Shown: in pieces, positions 1-9,069 of the stretch
How positions within the stretch are numbered: the first letter of the stretch is position 1
How the letters are laid out: every line of letters begins with the position of its first letter
NCBI GenBank assembly: GCA_902385625.1
Contig: CABMGE010000016.1
Span: 1 to 39,212 of the forward strand
DNA from: an uncultured archaeon
Lineage (GTDB): Archaea; Nanobdellota; Nanobdellia; Pacearchaeales; GW2011-AR1
Direction of reading: 5' to 3'
DNA: 39,212 nt
Notes under the pieces: generated by a model
What the model saw: the letters and a program-made list of their open reading frames with translations, nothing else
Database searches by the model: none
Told to the model about the DNA's origin: nothing
Made by a program: the position numbers and the translations under genes

Positions 1-136
1 ATTAACAACTTATACTCAAGACCTGCCTGCAAATATTAATTAAAACAGCACATCATTTTTTACAATTCATACTATGATACATAAAATTATTAAAAATTCT
101 CCAATCAATGGATATATATAAAAAAATTAAAATCAT
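1..136 (+). pseudogene. Decayed or mis-assembled upstream part of the giant LamG protein
   Basis: Read in the frame of the downstream gene, this stretch still aligns almost residue for residue with the linker seen again at about 4027-4170. It reads TYTQDLPANIN, then a stop, then SPINGYI, where the intact copy has EYVQDIAGNIN and SPSNGSYY. In-frame TAA stops lie at 41-43, 119-121 and 128-130. The alignment needs only one extra codon. The giant gene therefore once continued upstream of 137. The stops may be real decay, or base errors at a low-coverage contig end; the sequence alone cannot separate these. Confidence 0.75.
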
Positions 137-3100
137 TTGTTTGATATGAATTCTTCTGAACAAGGCAATGGAACAATTATTCCAAATCTTGATAACACTC
201 TGGTTTCATGGTGGAGAATGGATGATCTTAATTCATCTGGAGGAGTTTTGGATTATATGGGAAGAAATAATGGAACAAATTATGGTGCTACTCAAACGGG
301 TAATGGAAAGTTTGGAGATGCAATGAGCTTTGATGGAAGTGACTACCTACAAATTCCTTCAATTAAAATCAGTAATTTTAGTTCAACTGTTTCATTTTGG
401 GCAAAACCTTCTTCACAGACTGCAAAATCTCAGGGTATTTTATCTTCAGGAAGTGGTGGAAGTTATGGGCCCTATATAATTATTTTGACAAATTCAGATC
501 CAGTGGCTATTCAATCAAGAGATGATGGTTCAAATGTTAGGCAACTTGGTTCAGTATCTAGGCCAGCAATACTGGAGACTTGGCATCAATACACTTTGGT
601 ATATAATTCTTCAAATGTAGCATTTTATTTTGATGGTAATTTGAATGCTATCACTGCTAGCCAACCAAATAATCTCACTCCTCTGTTTATCGGTGCAGGT
701 TATTCTTTGGGAGAATCTGCAGGAGCTAGAATGAATGGCTCTCTTGACGATGTAATGATATTTAACAGAAGTTTAACTCCTCAAGAAATTGTTGGAATTT
801 ATAATGCGACAAGAGTGCAGCAAAATGTTATTTATCTTGGAGAGGGGCAGCATACTTTTGTTTCATACGTACAGGATTTAGCGGGAAATGTTAATTTGAA
901 TACAACTAATTTTACAGTTGATACAATTGCTCCAAATATAACTCAGGTAATTACAATAAATCAGTCAGGAGTTGTTTCTGGAACAGTTGTAAGGGGAGAG
1001 AATGTTACAATTAATGCAACTGTTAGTGGAATATCCAATGGAACTGGAAATGTTTGGGTTAAAATTTGGCAAGGTCTTGTTGGAAGTTCTGCAATTGTCT
1101 GGCAGGGATTTTTGAATTGGATTAGTGGAAACCTGTGGAGCATTGTTGTTCCCACAAACTCTAGCTTCTCACTTGGAGATGTTAACTATACAATCTATGC
1201 AAATGATAGTGCTGGAAATGAAATTAATTTTTCAAGTAACTTTAGTATGGTTCAGGGTTTGGAATTAAGCCAGTGTGCAATACTTGATAAGCCTAATAAG
1301 ATTTATTCACAGTCTGCAAATATTGTTCCAACAGGAAATATTGCTTCATGTATTAATATTACTGCAAGCAATATTACTTATGATTGTAATGGCAAATCAA
1401 TTATTAATACTACTTTTGCAAAGCCTGGAATTTATGCAGGAAAGGATCTTGTTAATATTACTGTTAAAAACTGTAATGTAACTGTTGGTCCTTCATCTTA
1501 TGGAATTTATTTTAATTCAGTTAATGACTCATTTATTTCAAATAATATTGCGAATACCAATGCTTATGGAATTTATCTTCTATCAGGCCTAAATAATAAA
1601 ATTATTAACAACAATGTAAGTTTAAACAGTTATGGAATTTATCTTTCAGGCAGCAATAACAGTTTAATTTCAAATAATCGCGCCAGCAATAATTCCTGTG
1701 GTCTTTTTTGCAGTGTATATGGAATTTATCTTTACTCTAGTCTCAACAACAGCATAACAAATAACACTGCGGATTCAAATACCCATCTTGCTGGCCCTGC
1801 TAGCGGATATGGAATTTACCTTTCAATTTCAAATAATAATCAGGTTATAAACAATAGTGCGAATTATAATTATGACGGGGGAATATATATTTCTTCAAGT
1901 TTAAACAATCTTTTAATTAATAATACTATTCTCTTTAGTAATCTTTATGGAATTTATCTCTATTCAGGTTCATATAATATTTTTAAACAGAATAATATGA
2001 CTAATAATTTATACAATTTTTATGTTTCTGGAAGCAATGATACTCATTTTAATAACACTATTGATACAACAAATGTTGTTGATGGAAATTCTAAGATTTA
2101 TTATAATTATAGTGTTAATAATAAAGACTTTGGAACCCTGGGTGATGCAGGAACTGTAATTTGCGCAAAATGTAATAATGTAAGTTACAGAAACATGAAT
2201 TTAAGTCATAGTAATTATTTTGGTTTATACTTTTTTAATACAACTAACTCCAGTGTTACAAATATTTCTTCCAGGTCAAACTCAATGGGCATTTATCTTA
2301 CTTTTAGTAATTTCAATAATTTCACAAATTTATTTTTGAGCAATAATTCCTATGGAATTTATTCCACTTATAGTTCAAACAATATTATTCAAGATTCTAA
2401 TCTTTCTTTAAATATTAATTATGAAGTTTATTTTTCAGCTTCTTCCAATAATACTTTAACTAATTGTTCTTATAACTCATCAAAAGATTATTCGCCTACT
2501 GGCTCTCAATTAATAAGAAACTGGTACTATAGAGCTTATGTTAATACTAGTAATTCTATTCCTGTTTCAAATGCAAATGTAACTGGATTTGATAAAATTG
2601 GTATAAAAAACTTTGTTATTTCAACAAATAATTCTGGCTGGACAAATAGGACTGAAATAACAGAATATGTTTATGATGGATACAAAAATTATTATTCAAA
2701 CTATTCAATTACTGCATCTAACTCCAGTTATTCTTCTATTGGGGAAAGAGTTTACAATGCAACTGTTTATGAAAATAATTTTAATGATGTAATAACAATC
2801 GATACTATTTATCCAAACGTCACAATTTATTCTCCTGTAAACTCTTCTTATTATAATACCTCCAGCCCATTATTTAATGTAAGTTCTTCTGAAACCGGAA
2901 CAGGAACAATTGTTCCTAGTCTTGATAATTCTTTAATTTCATGGTGGAGAATGGATGATATTTCTGGAAATAATCTTATTGATTATATGGGAAGGAATAA
3001 TGGAACAATTTCTGGAGCAATACAAGTTGATAATGGAAAGTTTGGAAGGGGAATGTATTTTGATGGAGGAAGCGATTATGTAAATATTTTAGACAGTTCT

Positions 3101-6100
3101 AAAATTGAACCGAGTGATACAATTACCATTGCTGCTTGGATTAAACCTGTATCTGGCACAACAAATCTAATTGACAGATATGGAATAAATTGGAGTGATT
3201 TTAATGAATGGAATAGCCCGGGAGGACTTATTTCATGGGATAGTTCAGAAAATGCCTTGAAAGTAGTTGACTATAGAAATACTTATTTAAATGATAAAAT
3301 TAATATTGATACTACAAATGGTTATTATTTAGAATATGATCTCAAACAAGTTCGTGGAACTAGTCAACTTTCTTATTCTGGAACACATTCATATGATAGT
3401 GCAGGCACAATGCTTCCAGGCCATCCTGGTTCTTATGATTATTTTGTAGATTCAGGAACTTCGTATACAAATAATACTTGGACTTCTAGAAGAAATAATG
3501 CAATTTCAGGAGCTCCAAAAACAGGAGAATCTAGTACTGTAGGAAATGTTGGTGCTTGGCATACTGGAACAAGTTCTGCAACTGTTATGTTTTTGTTTAA
3601 CTATAATGCAGCTGGTCAGACTACTTATTTAAGAAATTTAAAATTCTATGAAAAGGAAACTGGAATTTCTAAACGGGATTCTTATGAACTTGCTTTTAGC
3701 AATAGTTCATTTTCAGGAAAAATAAACAGGAATAGGATAAGTTACAAATTAACTAATCCTGATTGGAATTATGTAGTTATTACTTATGACCGGAATCTTG
3801 CTTCAAACCAACAGAAATTATATCTTAATGGTGTTCTAGTTAATCAAAGCACTTTTAATGAAGTTATTAATGCAACTAATAGTAATCTTACATTTTATCT
3901 TAATGGAACTCTTGATGATGTTATGATTTATAATCGTTCACTTTCTTCTCAAGAAATTTTAGGAATTTATAATGCAACAAAAGTCCTGCATAATAATGTT
4001 TCTACTACAGATGGAAATCATACTTTTACTGAATATGTCCAAGATATTGCCGGAAATATTAATTTGTCTACTAATACATTTAGCATTGATACTGATTTTC
4101 CAGATGTTAATATAATTTCTCCTTCAAATGGATCTTATTATAATACGATGACTCCATTATTTAATATAAACTCTAGTGAACAAGGAACAGGCAGTATTAT
4201 TCCAAATCTTGATGATTCTTTAATTTCATGGTGGAGAATGGATGATCTTAATTCAACGGGAGGAGTTTTAGATTATATGGGAAGAAATAATGGAACTAAT
4301 AATGGAGCAATTAGTGTTGATAATGGTAAGTTCGGAGATGCGATGAGTTTTAATGGGACTAGTAGTGTTAATTTAGGTAATATTGATTTTACTAGTATTC
4401 AAAATCAGGGAACAGTATCCTCTTGGATTTATAATAATCAATTAAAAACTTATGGAGGAATATTGACCAAATCTTCAGGTGGAAGCGCTAGTTCTGTTTA
4501 TTTGGATTTAGGACATTATACCAGTAATAGTTATACTTTATTTATGGGAAATGGAAGTAATTATGGTACTGTTTCTGTTACTAATACCAACACTAATGTA
4601 TGGGTACTTGTAACTGGAACTTGGAATTCATCAAGTTTATGCATTTATTTAAATGGCATTTTTATAAGGTGTAATGCTAATAGTTATCCTTTTATTAATC
4701 ATAACAATAATCTAATGATTGGTGCACTGTTTGGAAGTCCAACTGCCTATGGTTTAAATGGAACAATCGACGATGTAATGATATTTAACAGAAGTTTAAC
4801 TTCTCAAGAAGTTTTAGGACTTTATAATGCAACAAGGGTGCAACATAATTCAATTAATCTTGCAGAAGGAAATCATACACTCGTTGCTTATGCCGAAGAT
4901 ATTGCTGGAAATATTGGAACTAATACAAGCACATTCACTATTGATTTGACTGCTCCTAATATAACCCAGGTAATTGTAATTAATCAATCAGGAGTTGTTT
5001 CAGGAACAGTTATTCGAGGAGACAATATAACAATCAATGCAACTGTTAGTGGAATATCCAATGGAACTGGAAATGTTTGGGTTAAAATTTGGAAGGGAGT
5101 AGTTGGAAGTTCTGCAATTGTCTGGCAGGGATTTTTGAATTGGATCTCTGGAAACTTGTGGAGTATTGTTGTTCCCACAAACTCTAGCTTCTCACTTGGA
5201 GATGTTAACTATACAATTTATGCAAATGACACTGCTGGAAATGAAGTTAATTTTTCAAGCAACTTCACTATTATTGATTATGTTAATGTAACTCAATGTA
5301 GAATCCTTGATCAACCTAATACTGCATATACTCAAAGCGCAGATATTATTCCAACTGGAAATATTAATTCATGCATTAATATAACTGCATCAAATATTAT
5401 TTATGATTGTAATGGGAAATGGATTGCAAATTCAACTCTTGCTGTTCCTGCAATATATGCAAGTTCTTCAAATGGTCTTACAAATGTTACAATTAAAAAC
5501 TGTAATGTAAGCATGAATTATAGTGATCCTGGATATGGTATAGCTTTAGTTAATGTAAACAATTCTTATGTACTTAATAATACTGCAAATTTAAATTGGA
5601 TTGGAATTTATCTTTTATCAAGTTCGAATAACCAGATACTTAATAATACTGCAAATTCAAATCGAGCAGGTATTTCTATTAATTCAAATTCTTTTAATAA
5701 TCTTGTAAATAACAATACTTTTAGCTTGAATGTATTTGGACTTATTTTAGTAACTTCAAATAATAATAATTTAATTAATAATAATATAAGAAATTGTACT
5801 TCATCAAATTATAATCAAGCATGTATAATAGTTTCAGGATCTTCAAGTAATGTTTTTTCAGGAGGAACTATAAATTCATCATTAAGTAATTTAATTTATT
5901 TTATTTCTTCTTCGAGTAATAATTTGTTTAAGGATTTAGTACTCTCGGGTTCAACATTTAATGATACTTATCTAGATTCAGGATCTGGAAATAATATCAA
6001 TAATACTTTCCTGAATGTTACTTATAATATTTCAAGAGAAAATGTTGGGGCTGGTTCGCAACTAGTAAGAAATTGGTATTATCGGGCATATGTTAATGAT

Positions 6101-8458
6101 ACTAAGGGTACTGTTGTAGGCAATGCAAATATAAGCGCTTACAACAGGACTAATGCACTTATGTTTGGAAGCTTGTTTACAGATTTATCTGGATTCACAA
6201 ATATAACTATTATTACTGATTATGTGAACACTGGGGGAATAAGAAGTTATTATTCAAATTATGTTATTAATGCAACCACTTCAAATTATGCCACTGCAAG
6301 TCATACTTACAATGTAACTTTATTACAAAATGGTAATTTGAAAGATGTATTTACTTTGACCCAAATTAATCCTCAGATTAATTTCACTTCGCCTACACCT
6401 TCAAATGCAACAATCACAAGTAACTCAAGTATTCCAATTAATGTTTCAATTACACAAGGAACAGGCCAAATTAATGAGGTTAGATTTACTTGGAACTTGA
6501 CTAATTACACAATCTACAATGATAGTTTAATTTTAATGATGAACTTCGATAATGTATCTTCTCTTGGTGAAAGCTCTGCAACTAATTTTTCAGCAGATAT
6601 TTCAAGATATGGAAATAATGGAACTTGCTCTGGAATGGGTGCGGGATGCAGTTATACAACTGGAAGATATGGAAAGGCAATGAATTTTGATGGAGTTAAT
6701 GATTATATTGATATAACTAACACTGGTTACTTAAATAATATTGGTAATTTAACTCTTTGTTCCTGGGTAAACTTGAATAGTGTTGGATCAACAAATGATA
6801 TTGATGATGGAGGCATATTTACAAAAGATGATTCTGGCGCGAATTCTGTTTTGCTATGGTATAATGTGAACAGTGTTGGAAGTGCTGACCATACCTATAG
6901 TTTTAATGTCGGTAATACTGGAGATTTGTCTAACCGGGTAAATGGCCCTACTAATCTTGCAATTGCTAATCAATGGCAATTTGTATGCGGTGTTATGGGC
7001 GGAAGTTATAGAGGTTTGTATGTAGATGGAATTCTTAGAGCTTCAGCTAATTCTGCTAGTGCAACAACTACTGGAACAGTTCCAAATAATGCTAGAGTTG
7101 GTGGATGGGGGCTTACTACTAATTTCCTTTTCAACGGTACAATCGATGAAGTTCGTGTATGGAATAGAACATTGTCATCTGATGAAGTTTATGAGCAATA
7201 TACTTCTAATCTTGCGAAATTCAATCAAACTCAGTGGTATTTGCAAATCAATCAATCAAATAATGCAACTAATGGACTAATTGATGGAACATATACATAT
7301 CTTGCAAGTGCAAAAGATTTTGCTGGAAGCTGGAACTCTACTGAAACAAGAACTGTTACAATACTTTCAAATAACCAACCAAATACTCCAATTGTATTTA
7401 TTAATTCAACTGATGGAAGCAACCAAACTCATGCTAATTTAAGCTGCTTTGCAACAATTACTGATCCTAATAATAATGCAATGAATGTAACTGTTATTTG
7501 GTATAAAAATAATATTACCAATACAACTCTTAATTATAATAATAATTATGCAAACGGAACTTTATTTATTTCCACTCTTACAAATTCGAATCTTTCAAAA
7601 GGAAATAACTGGAGTTGTGGATTTAGGCTTTATGATTCACAGGCATATTCTAATTGGAGTAACTCAACACACATCTTAATAATAAATACTCTTCCAACTG
7701 TATCACTTGCTTTCCCTGCTGATGGAAATGTTACAACAAATAGAACTCCAACTTTTACGTGGATGGGAAGTGATGATGACTCTGATCCTCTACAGTATGA
7801 ATTAAACATGACTTTGATTGCAAATAGTTTATGTACTGATCCTGTTAATCGCTATAAAGATAAAACAGTTATTCTTGGAAATACTAGTTATACTACAAGT
7901 CCTTATCTGAAATGTCTTTTGGATAATGGAGACAGCTATAATTGGAGTGTAAGAGCCTATGATGGGCAGGCATATTCATCCTGGACGAAAGCAAGAAATA
8001 TCTCAGTTCAATCTCTAATTTCTGTTAGTTTGCCTGTGAACTCTATTAACTTCGGAAATATGAATTTATTACAAGGTTCAAATACCACTCTTGGAAATCC
8101 TGCTCCATTTATTTTAAGAAATGATGGTAATGCAGAGATTAATATAACTGCTAACTTTACTAACTTGTGGACAAGTGTTGCAAATCCAAGCAGATATTAT
8201 CAGTTTAAAGTAACCAATAAAACTATTGGATGCTTTAATTATGTAAACACAACTACTGCATGGACTAATGCTACGCAGTTATCTGTTACAAAACAGATTA
8301 TTCAAAATATGAACTTTACTTCAGGATATCAAAGCGGATGTAATAATGTTTCAATTGACATTGCAATAGAAGTTCCTGCTTCAGAAGGTGCTGGAAATAA
8401 ATCTTCAACAGTAACCTTTACTTCATATTTAGCAGAAAATTATGGGGCTAAGTCATAA
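137..8458 (+). CDS. Giant modular LamG / beta-helix surface protein (5' truncated)
   Basis: About 2770 residues. Visible modules, numbered from the TTG at 137: LamG (about 20-230, WWRMDD near 25), Ig-like (265-375), NosD-like parallel beta-helix (376-790), a carboxypeptidase-regulatory-like segment (795-890), a second LamG (930-1275) split by an inserted jelly-roll-like domain (about 1012-1175), third LamG (1358-1570), Ig-like (1612-1712), beta-helix (1716-1990), fourth LamG (2131-2360), Fn3/PKD-like region, and a C-terminal beta-sandwich (about 2635-2773). It is rich in Asn and N-x-S/T sequons, as expected for an exported glycoprotein. There is no signal peptide, because the first codon aligns with the middle of a repeat (PLFNINSSE), so neither TTG 137 nor ATG 146 is the true start. 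No C-terminal membrane helix is present. The C-terminal domain resembles the proteins at 11894 and 14294. Adhesion or glycan binding is inferred from LamG family knowledge. Confidence 0.85.
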   Translation: MFDMNSSEQGNGTIIPNLDNTLVSWWRMDDLNSSGGVLDYMGRNNGTNYGATQTGNGKFGDAMSFDGSDYLQIPSIKISNFSSTVSFWAKPSSQTAKSQGILSSGSGGSYGPYIIILTNSDPVAIQSRDDGSNVRQLGSVSRPAILETWHQYTLVYNSSNVAFYFDGNLNAITASQPNNLTPLFIGAGYSLGESAGARMNGSLDDVMIFNRSLTPQEIVGIYNATRVQQNVIYLGEGQHTFVSYVQDLAGNVNLNTTNFTVDTIAPNITQVITINQSGVVSGTVVRGENVTINATVSGISNGTGNVWVKIWQGLVGSSAIVWQGFLNWISGNLWSIVVPTNSSFSLGDVNYTIYANDSAGNEINFSSNFSMVQGLELSQCAILDKPNKIYSQSANIVPTGNIASCINITASNITYDCNGKSIINTTFAKPGIYAGKDLVNITVKNCNVTVGPSSYGIYFNSVNDSFISNNIANTNAYGIYLLSGLNNKIINNNVSLNSYGIYLSGSNNSLISNNRASNNSCGLFCSVYGIYLYSSLNNSITNNTADSNTHLAGPASGYGIYLSISNNNQVINNSANYNYDGGIYISSSLNNLLINNTILFSNLYGIYLYSGSYNIFKQNNMTNNLYNFYVSGSNDTHFNNTIDTTNVVDGNSKIYYNYSVNNKDFGTLGDAGTVICAKCNNVSYRNMNLSHSNYFGLYFFNTTNSSVTNISSRSNSMGIYLTFSNFNNFTNLFLSNNSYGIYSTYSSNNIIQDSNLSLNINYEVYFSASSNNTLTNCSYNSSKDYSPTGSQLIRNWYYRAYVNTSNSIPVSNANVTGFDKIGIKNFVISTNNSGWTNRTEITEYVYDGYKNYYSNYSITASNSSYSSIGERVYNATVYENNFNDVITIDTIYPNVTIYSPVNSSYYNTSSPLFNVSSSETGTGTIVPSLDNSLISWWRMDDISGNNLIDYMGRNNGTISGAIQVDNGKFGRGMYFDGGSDYVNILDSSKIEPSDTITIAAWIKPVSGTTNLIDRYGINWSDFNEWNSPGGLISWDSSENALKVVDYRNTYLNDKINIDTTNGYYLEYDLKQVRGTSQLSYSGTHSYDSAGTMLPGHPGSYDYFVDSGTSYTNNTWTSRRNNAISGAPKTGESSTVGNVGAWHTGTSSATVMFLFNYNAAGQTTYLRNLKFYEKETGISKRDSYELAFSNSSFSGKINRNRISYKLTNPDWNYVVITYDRNLASNQQKLYLNGVLVNQSTFNEVINATNSNLTFYLNGTLDDVMIYNRSLSSQEILGIYNATKVLHNNVSTTDGNHTFTEYVQDIAGNINLSTNTFSIDTDFPDVNIISPSNGSYYNTMTPLFNINSSEQGTGSIIPNLDDSLISWWRMDDLNSTGGVLDYMGRNNGTNNGAISVDNGKFGDAMSFNGTSSVNLGNIDFTSIQNQGTVSSWIYNNQLKTYGGILTKSSGGSASSVYLDLGHYTSNSYTLFMGNGSNYGTVSVTNTNTNVWVLVTGTWNSSSLCIYLNGIFIRCNANSYPFINHNNNLMIGALFGSPTAYGLNGTIDDVMIFNRSLTSQEVLGLYNATRVQHNSINLAEGNHTLVAYAEDIAGNIGTNTSTFTIDLTAPNITQVIVINQSGVVSGTVIRGDNITINATVSGISNGTGNVWVKIWKGVVGSSAIVWQGFLNWISGNLWSIVVPTNSSFSLGDVNYTIYANDTAGNEVNFSSNFTIIDYVNVTQCRILDQPNTAYTQSADIIPTGNINSCINITASNIIYDCNGKWIANSTLAVPAIYASSSNGLTNVTIKNCNVSMNYSDPGYGIALVNVNNSYVLNNTANLNWIGIYLLSSSNNQILNNTANSNRAGISINSNSFNNLVNNNTFSLNVFGLILVTSNNNNLINNNIRNCTSSNYNQACIIVSGSSSNVFSGGTINSSLSNLIYFISSSSNNLFKDLVLSGSTFNDTYLDSGSGNNINNTFLNVTYNISRENVGAGSQLVRNWYYRAYVNDTKGTVVGNANISAYNRTNALMFGSLFTDLSGFTNITIITDYVNTGGIRSYYSNYVINATTSNYATASHTYNVTLLQNGNLKDVFTLTQINPQINFTSPTPSNATITSNSSIPINVSITQGTGQINEVRFTWNLTNYTIYNDSLILMMNFDNVSSLGESSATNFSADISRYGNNGTCSGMGAGCSYTTGRYGKAMNFDGVNDYIDITNTGYLNNIGNLTLCSWVNLNSVGSTNDIDDGGIFTKDDSGANSVLLWYNVNSVGSADHTYSFNVGNTGDLSNRVNGPTNLAIANQWQFVCGVMGGSYRGLYVDGILRASANSASATTTGTVPNNARVGGWGLTTNFLFNGTIDEVRVWNRTLSSDEVYEQYTSNLAKFNQTQWYLQINQSNNATNGLIDGTYTYLASAKDFAGSWNSTETRTVTILSNNQPNTPIVFINSTDGSNQTHANLSCFATITDPNNNAMNVTVIWYKNNITNTTLNYNNNYANGTLFISTLTNSNLSKGNNWSCGFRLYDSQAYSNWSNSTHILIINTLPTVSLAFPADGNVTTNRTPTFTWMGSDDDSDPLQYELNMTLIANSLCTDPVNRYKDKTVILGNTSYTTSPYLKCLLDNGDSYNWSVRAYDGQAYSSWTKARNISVQSLISVSLPVNSINFGNMNLLQGSNTTLGNPAPFILRNDGNAEINITANFTNLWTSVANPSRYYQFKVTNKTIGCFNYVNTTTAWTNATQLSVTKQIIQNMNFTSGYQSGCNNVSIDIAIEVPASEGAGNKSSTVTFTSYLAENYGAKS
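961..1260 (+). repeat. Long DNA repeat, copy 1 (Ig-like module of giant protein)
   Basis: This stretch is close to identical at DNA level to about 4981-5280. Shared blocks include the segments starting at 1019 and 5041 and the block before the beta-helix. It encodes the Ig-like module with GNVWVKIW and GDVNYTIYAND. The similarity suggests recent duplication or gene conversion between modules. Confidence 0.85.
4981..5280 (+). repeat. Long DNA repeat, copy 2 (Ig-like module of giant protein)
   Basis: Mate of 961-1260. The neighbouring LamG start (about 4170-4300) also matches 155-285 closely, so a LamG plus Ig plus beta-helix block was duplicated as a unit. Confidence 0.85.
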
Positions 8459-8505
8459 AATGAAAATTGCTCAGATTTACAAATCATTTTCGCAAGGCAA
8501 AATGG

Positions 8506-8539
8506 CTGACAATTTTAAAGTGAATTTTAAATCAGTCAG
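8506..8539 (+). terminator. Possible 3' hairpin after the giant gene
   Basis: CTGAC (8506-8510) and GTCAG (8535-8539) pair around two TTTAAA blocks (8514-8519, 8526-8531). The hairpin starts 48 nt after the stop of the giant gene, in the 131-nt gap before the next gene. It could be a transcript end or processing structure. The stem is short and AT-rich, so support is weak. Confidence 0.3.
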
Positions 8540-8589
8540 TGAGTAAGTAATGCATATTAACTCAATAAAACTCTACTAAATACTAAAAA

Positions 8590-9069
8590 ATGAAAAAGCA
8601 TGTGATAATAATAACCGGGCAAGTGATGTTCCTAGTCTTAGCGCTTTGTTTGTTATATTATCTTTATCCTAAGGCTACAATTGATGTTCAAGGGGACTGG
8701 GCTACATTTAATTCAATAAATGCCAATGTAATTATGATTTCAGAAAATCCTGATTTTTCCAACCCGCGATATATTGATTTAAGTGATAGAAAAAATTTAA
8801 CATTTAATCTCGAACCTGGAACTTATTATTGGAAACCTGATAACGGAGTTATTCGCGGATGGAAAAATGAATTTACAATCGACTCTGTTGTTGGTTTAAG
8901 TATTAACAAAAGTGATAACGAATCCAATCTTACCAATATTGGAAATGTAAAAATAAATATTACAAAAACAAAAGACGGGCTCATGGTTGGCCGTATTGTT
9001 CTTGAGCCTGATGAGTCTCAAGGAATTGAGAATACTAATGAAACTTATATTGCAAGACAAGCTGGATAA
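8590..9069 (+). CDS. Single-pass membrane protein with extracellular beta domain, unknown function
   Basis: 159 residues. A hydrophobic helix at about 5-25 is followed by an exported domain with EPGTYYWKPDNG, which looks like a small beta-sandwich, and several N-x-S/T sequons. I do not recognise the family. The TAA stop overlaps the next ATG by one base (TAATG at 9067-9071), so it is translationally linked to the tandem beta-sandwich anchors downstream and is probably part of the same surface complex. A weak TATA-like AATAAAAC lies about 26 nt before the start. Confidence 0.8.
   Translation: MKKHVIIITGQVMFLVLALCLLYYLYPKATIDVQGDWATFNSINANVIMISENPDFSNPRYIDLSDRKNLTFNLEPGTYYWKPDNGVIRGWKNEFTIDSVVGLSINKSDNESNLTNIGNVKINITKTKDGLMVGRIVLEPDESQGIENTNETYIARQAG

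Noticed and set aside
961..1155. Minus-strand frames within the giant genes (961-1155, 4984-5178, 37601-37825, 38684-38890)
   Set aside because: They arise twice at the same place in duplicated modules and only mirror the coding of the plus strand; they have no promoter or start context.
8506..8539. A third copy of the GTAAA-loop hairpin
   Set aside because: It also lies about 48 nt after a stop, but its stem sequence, loop and lack of a bulge differ, so I treat it as unrelated.
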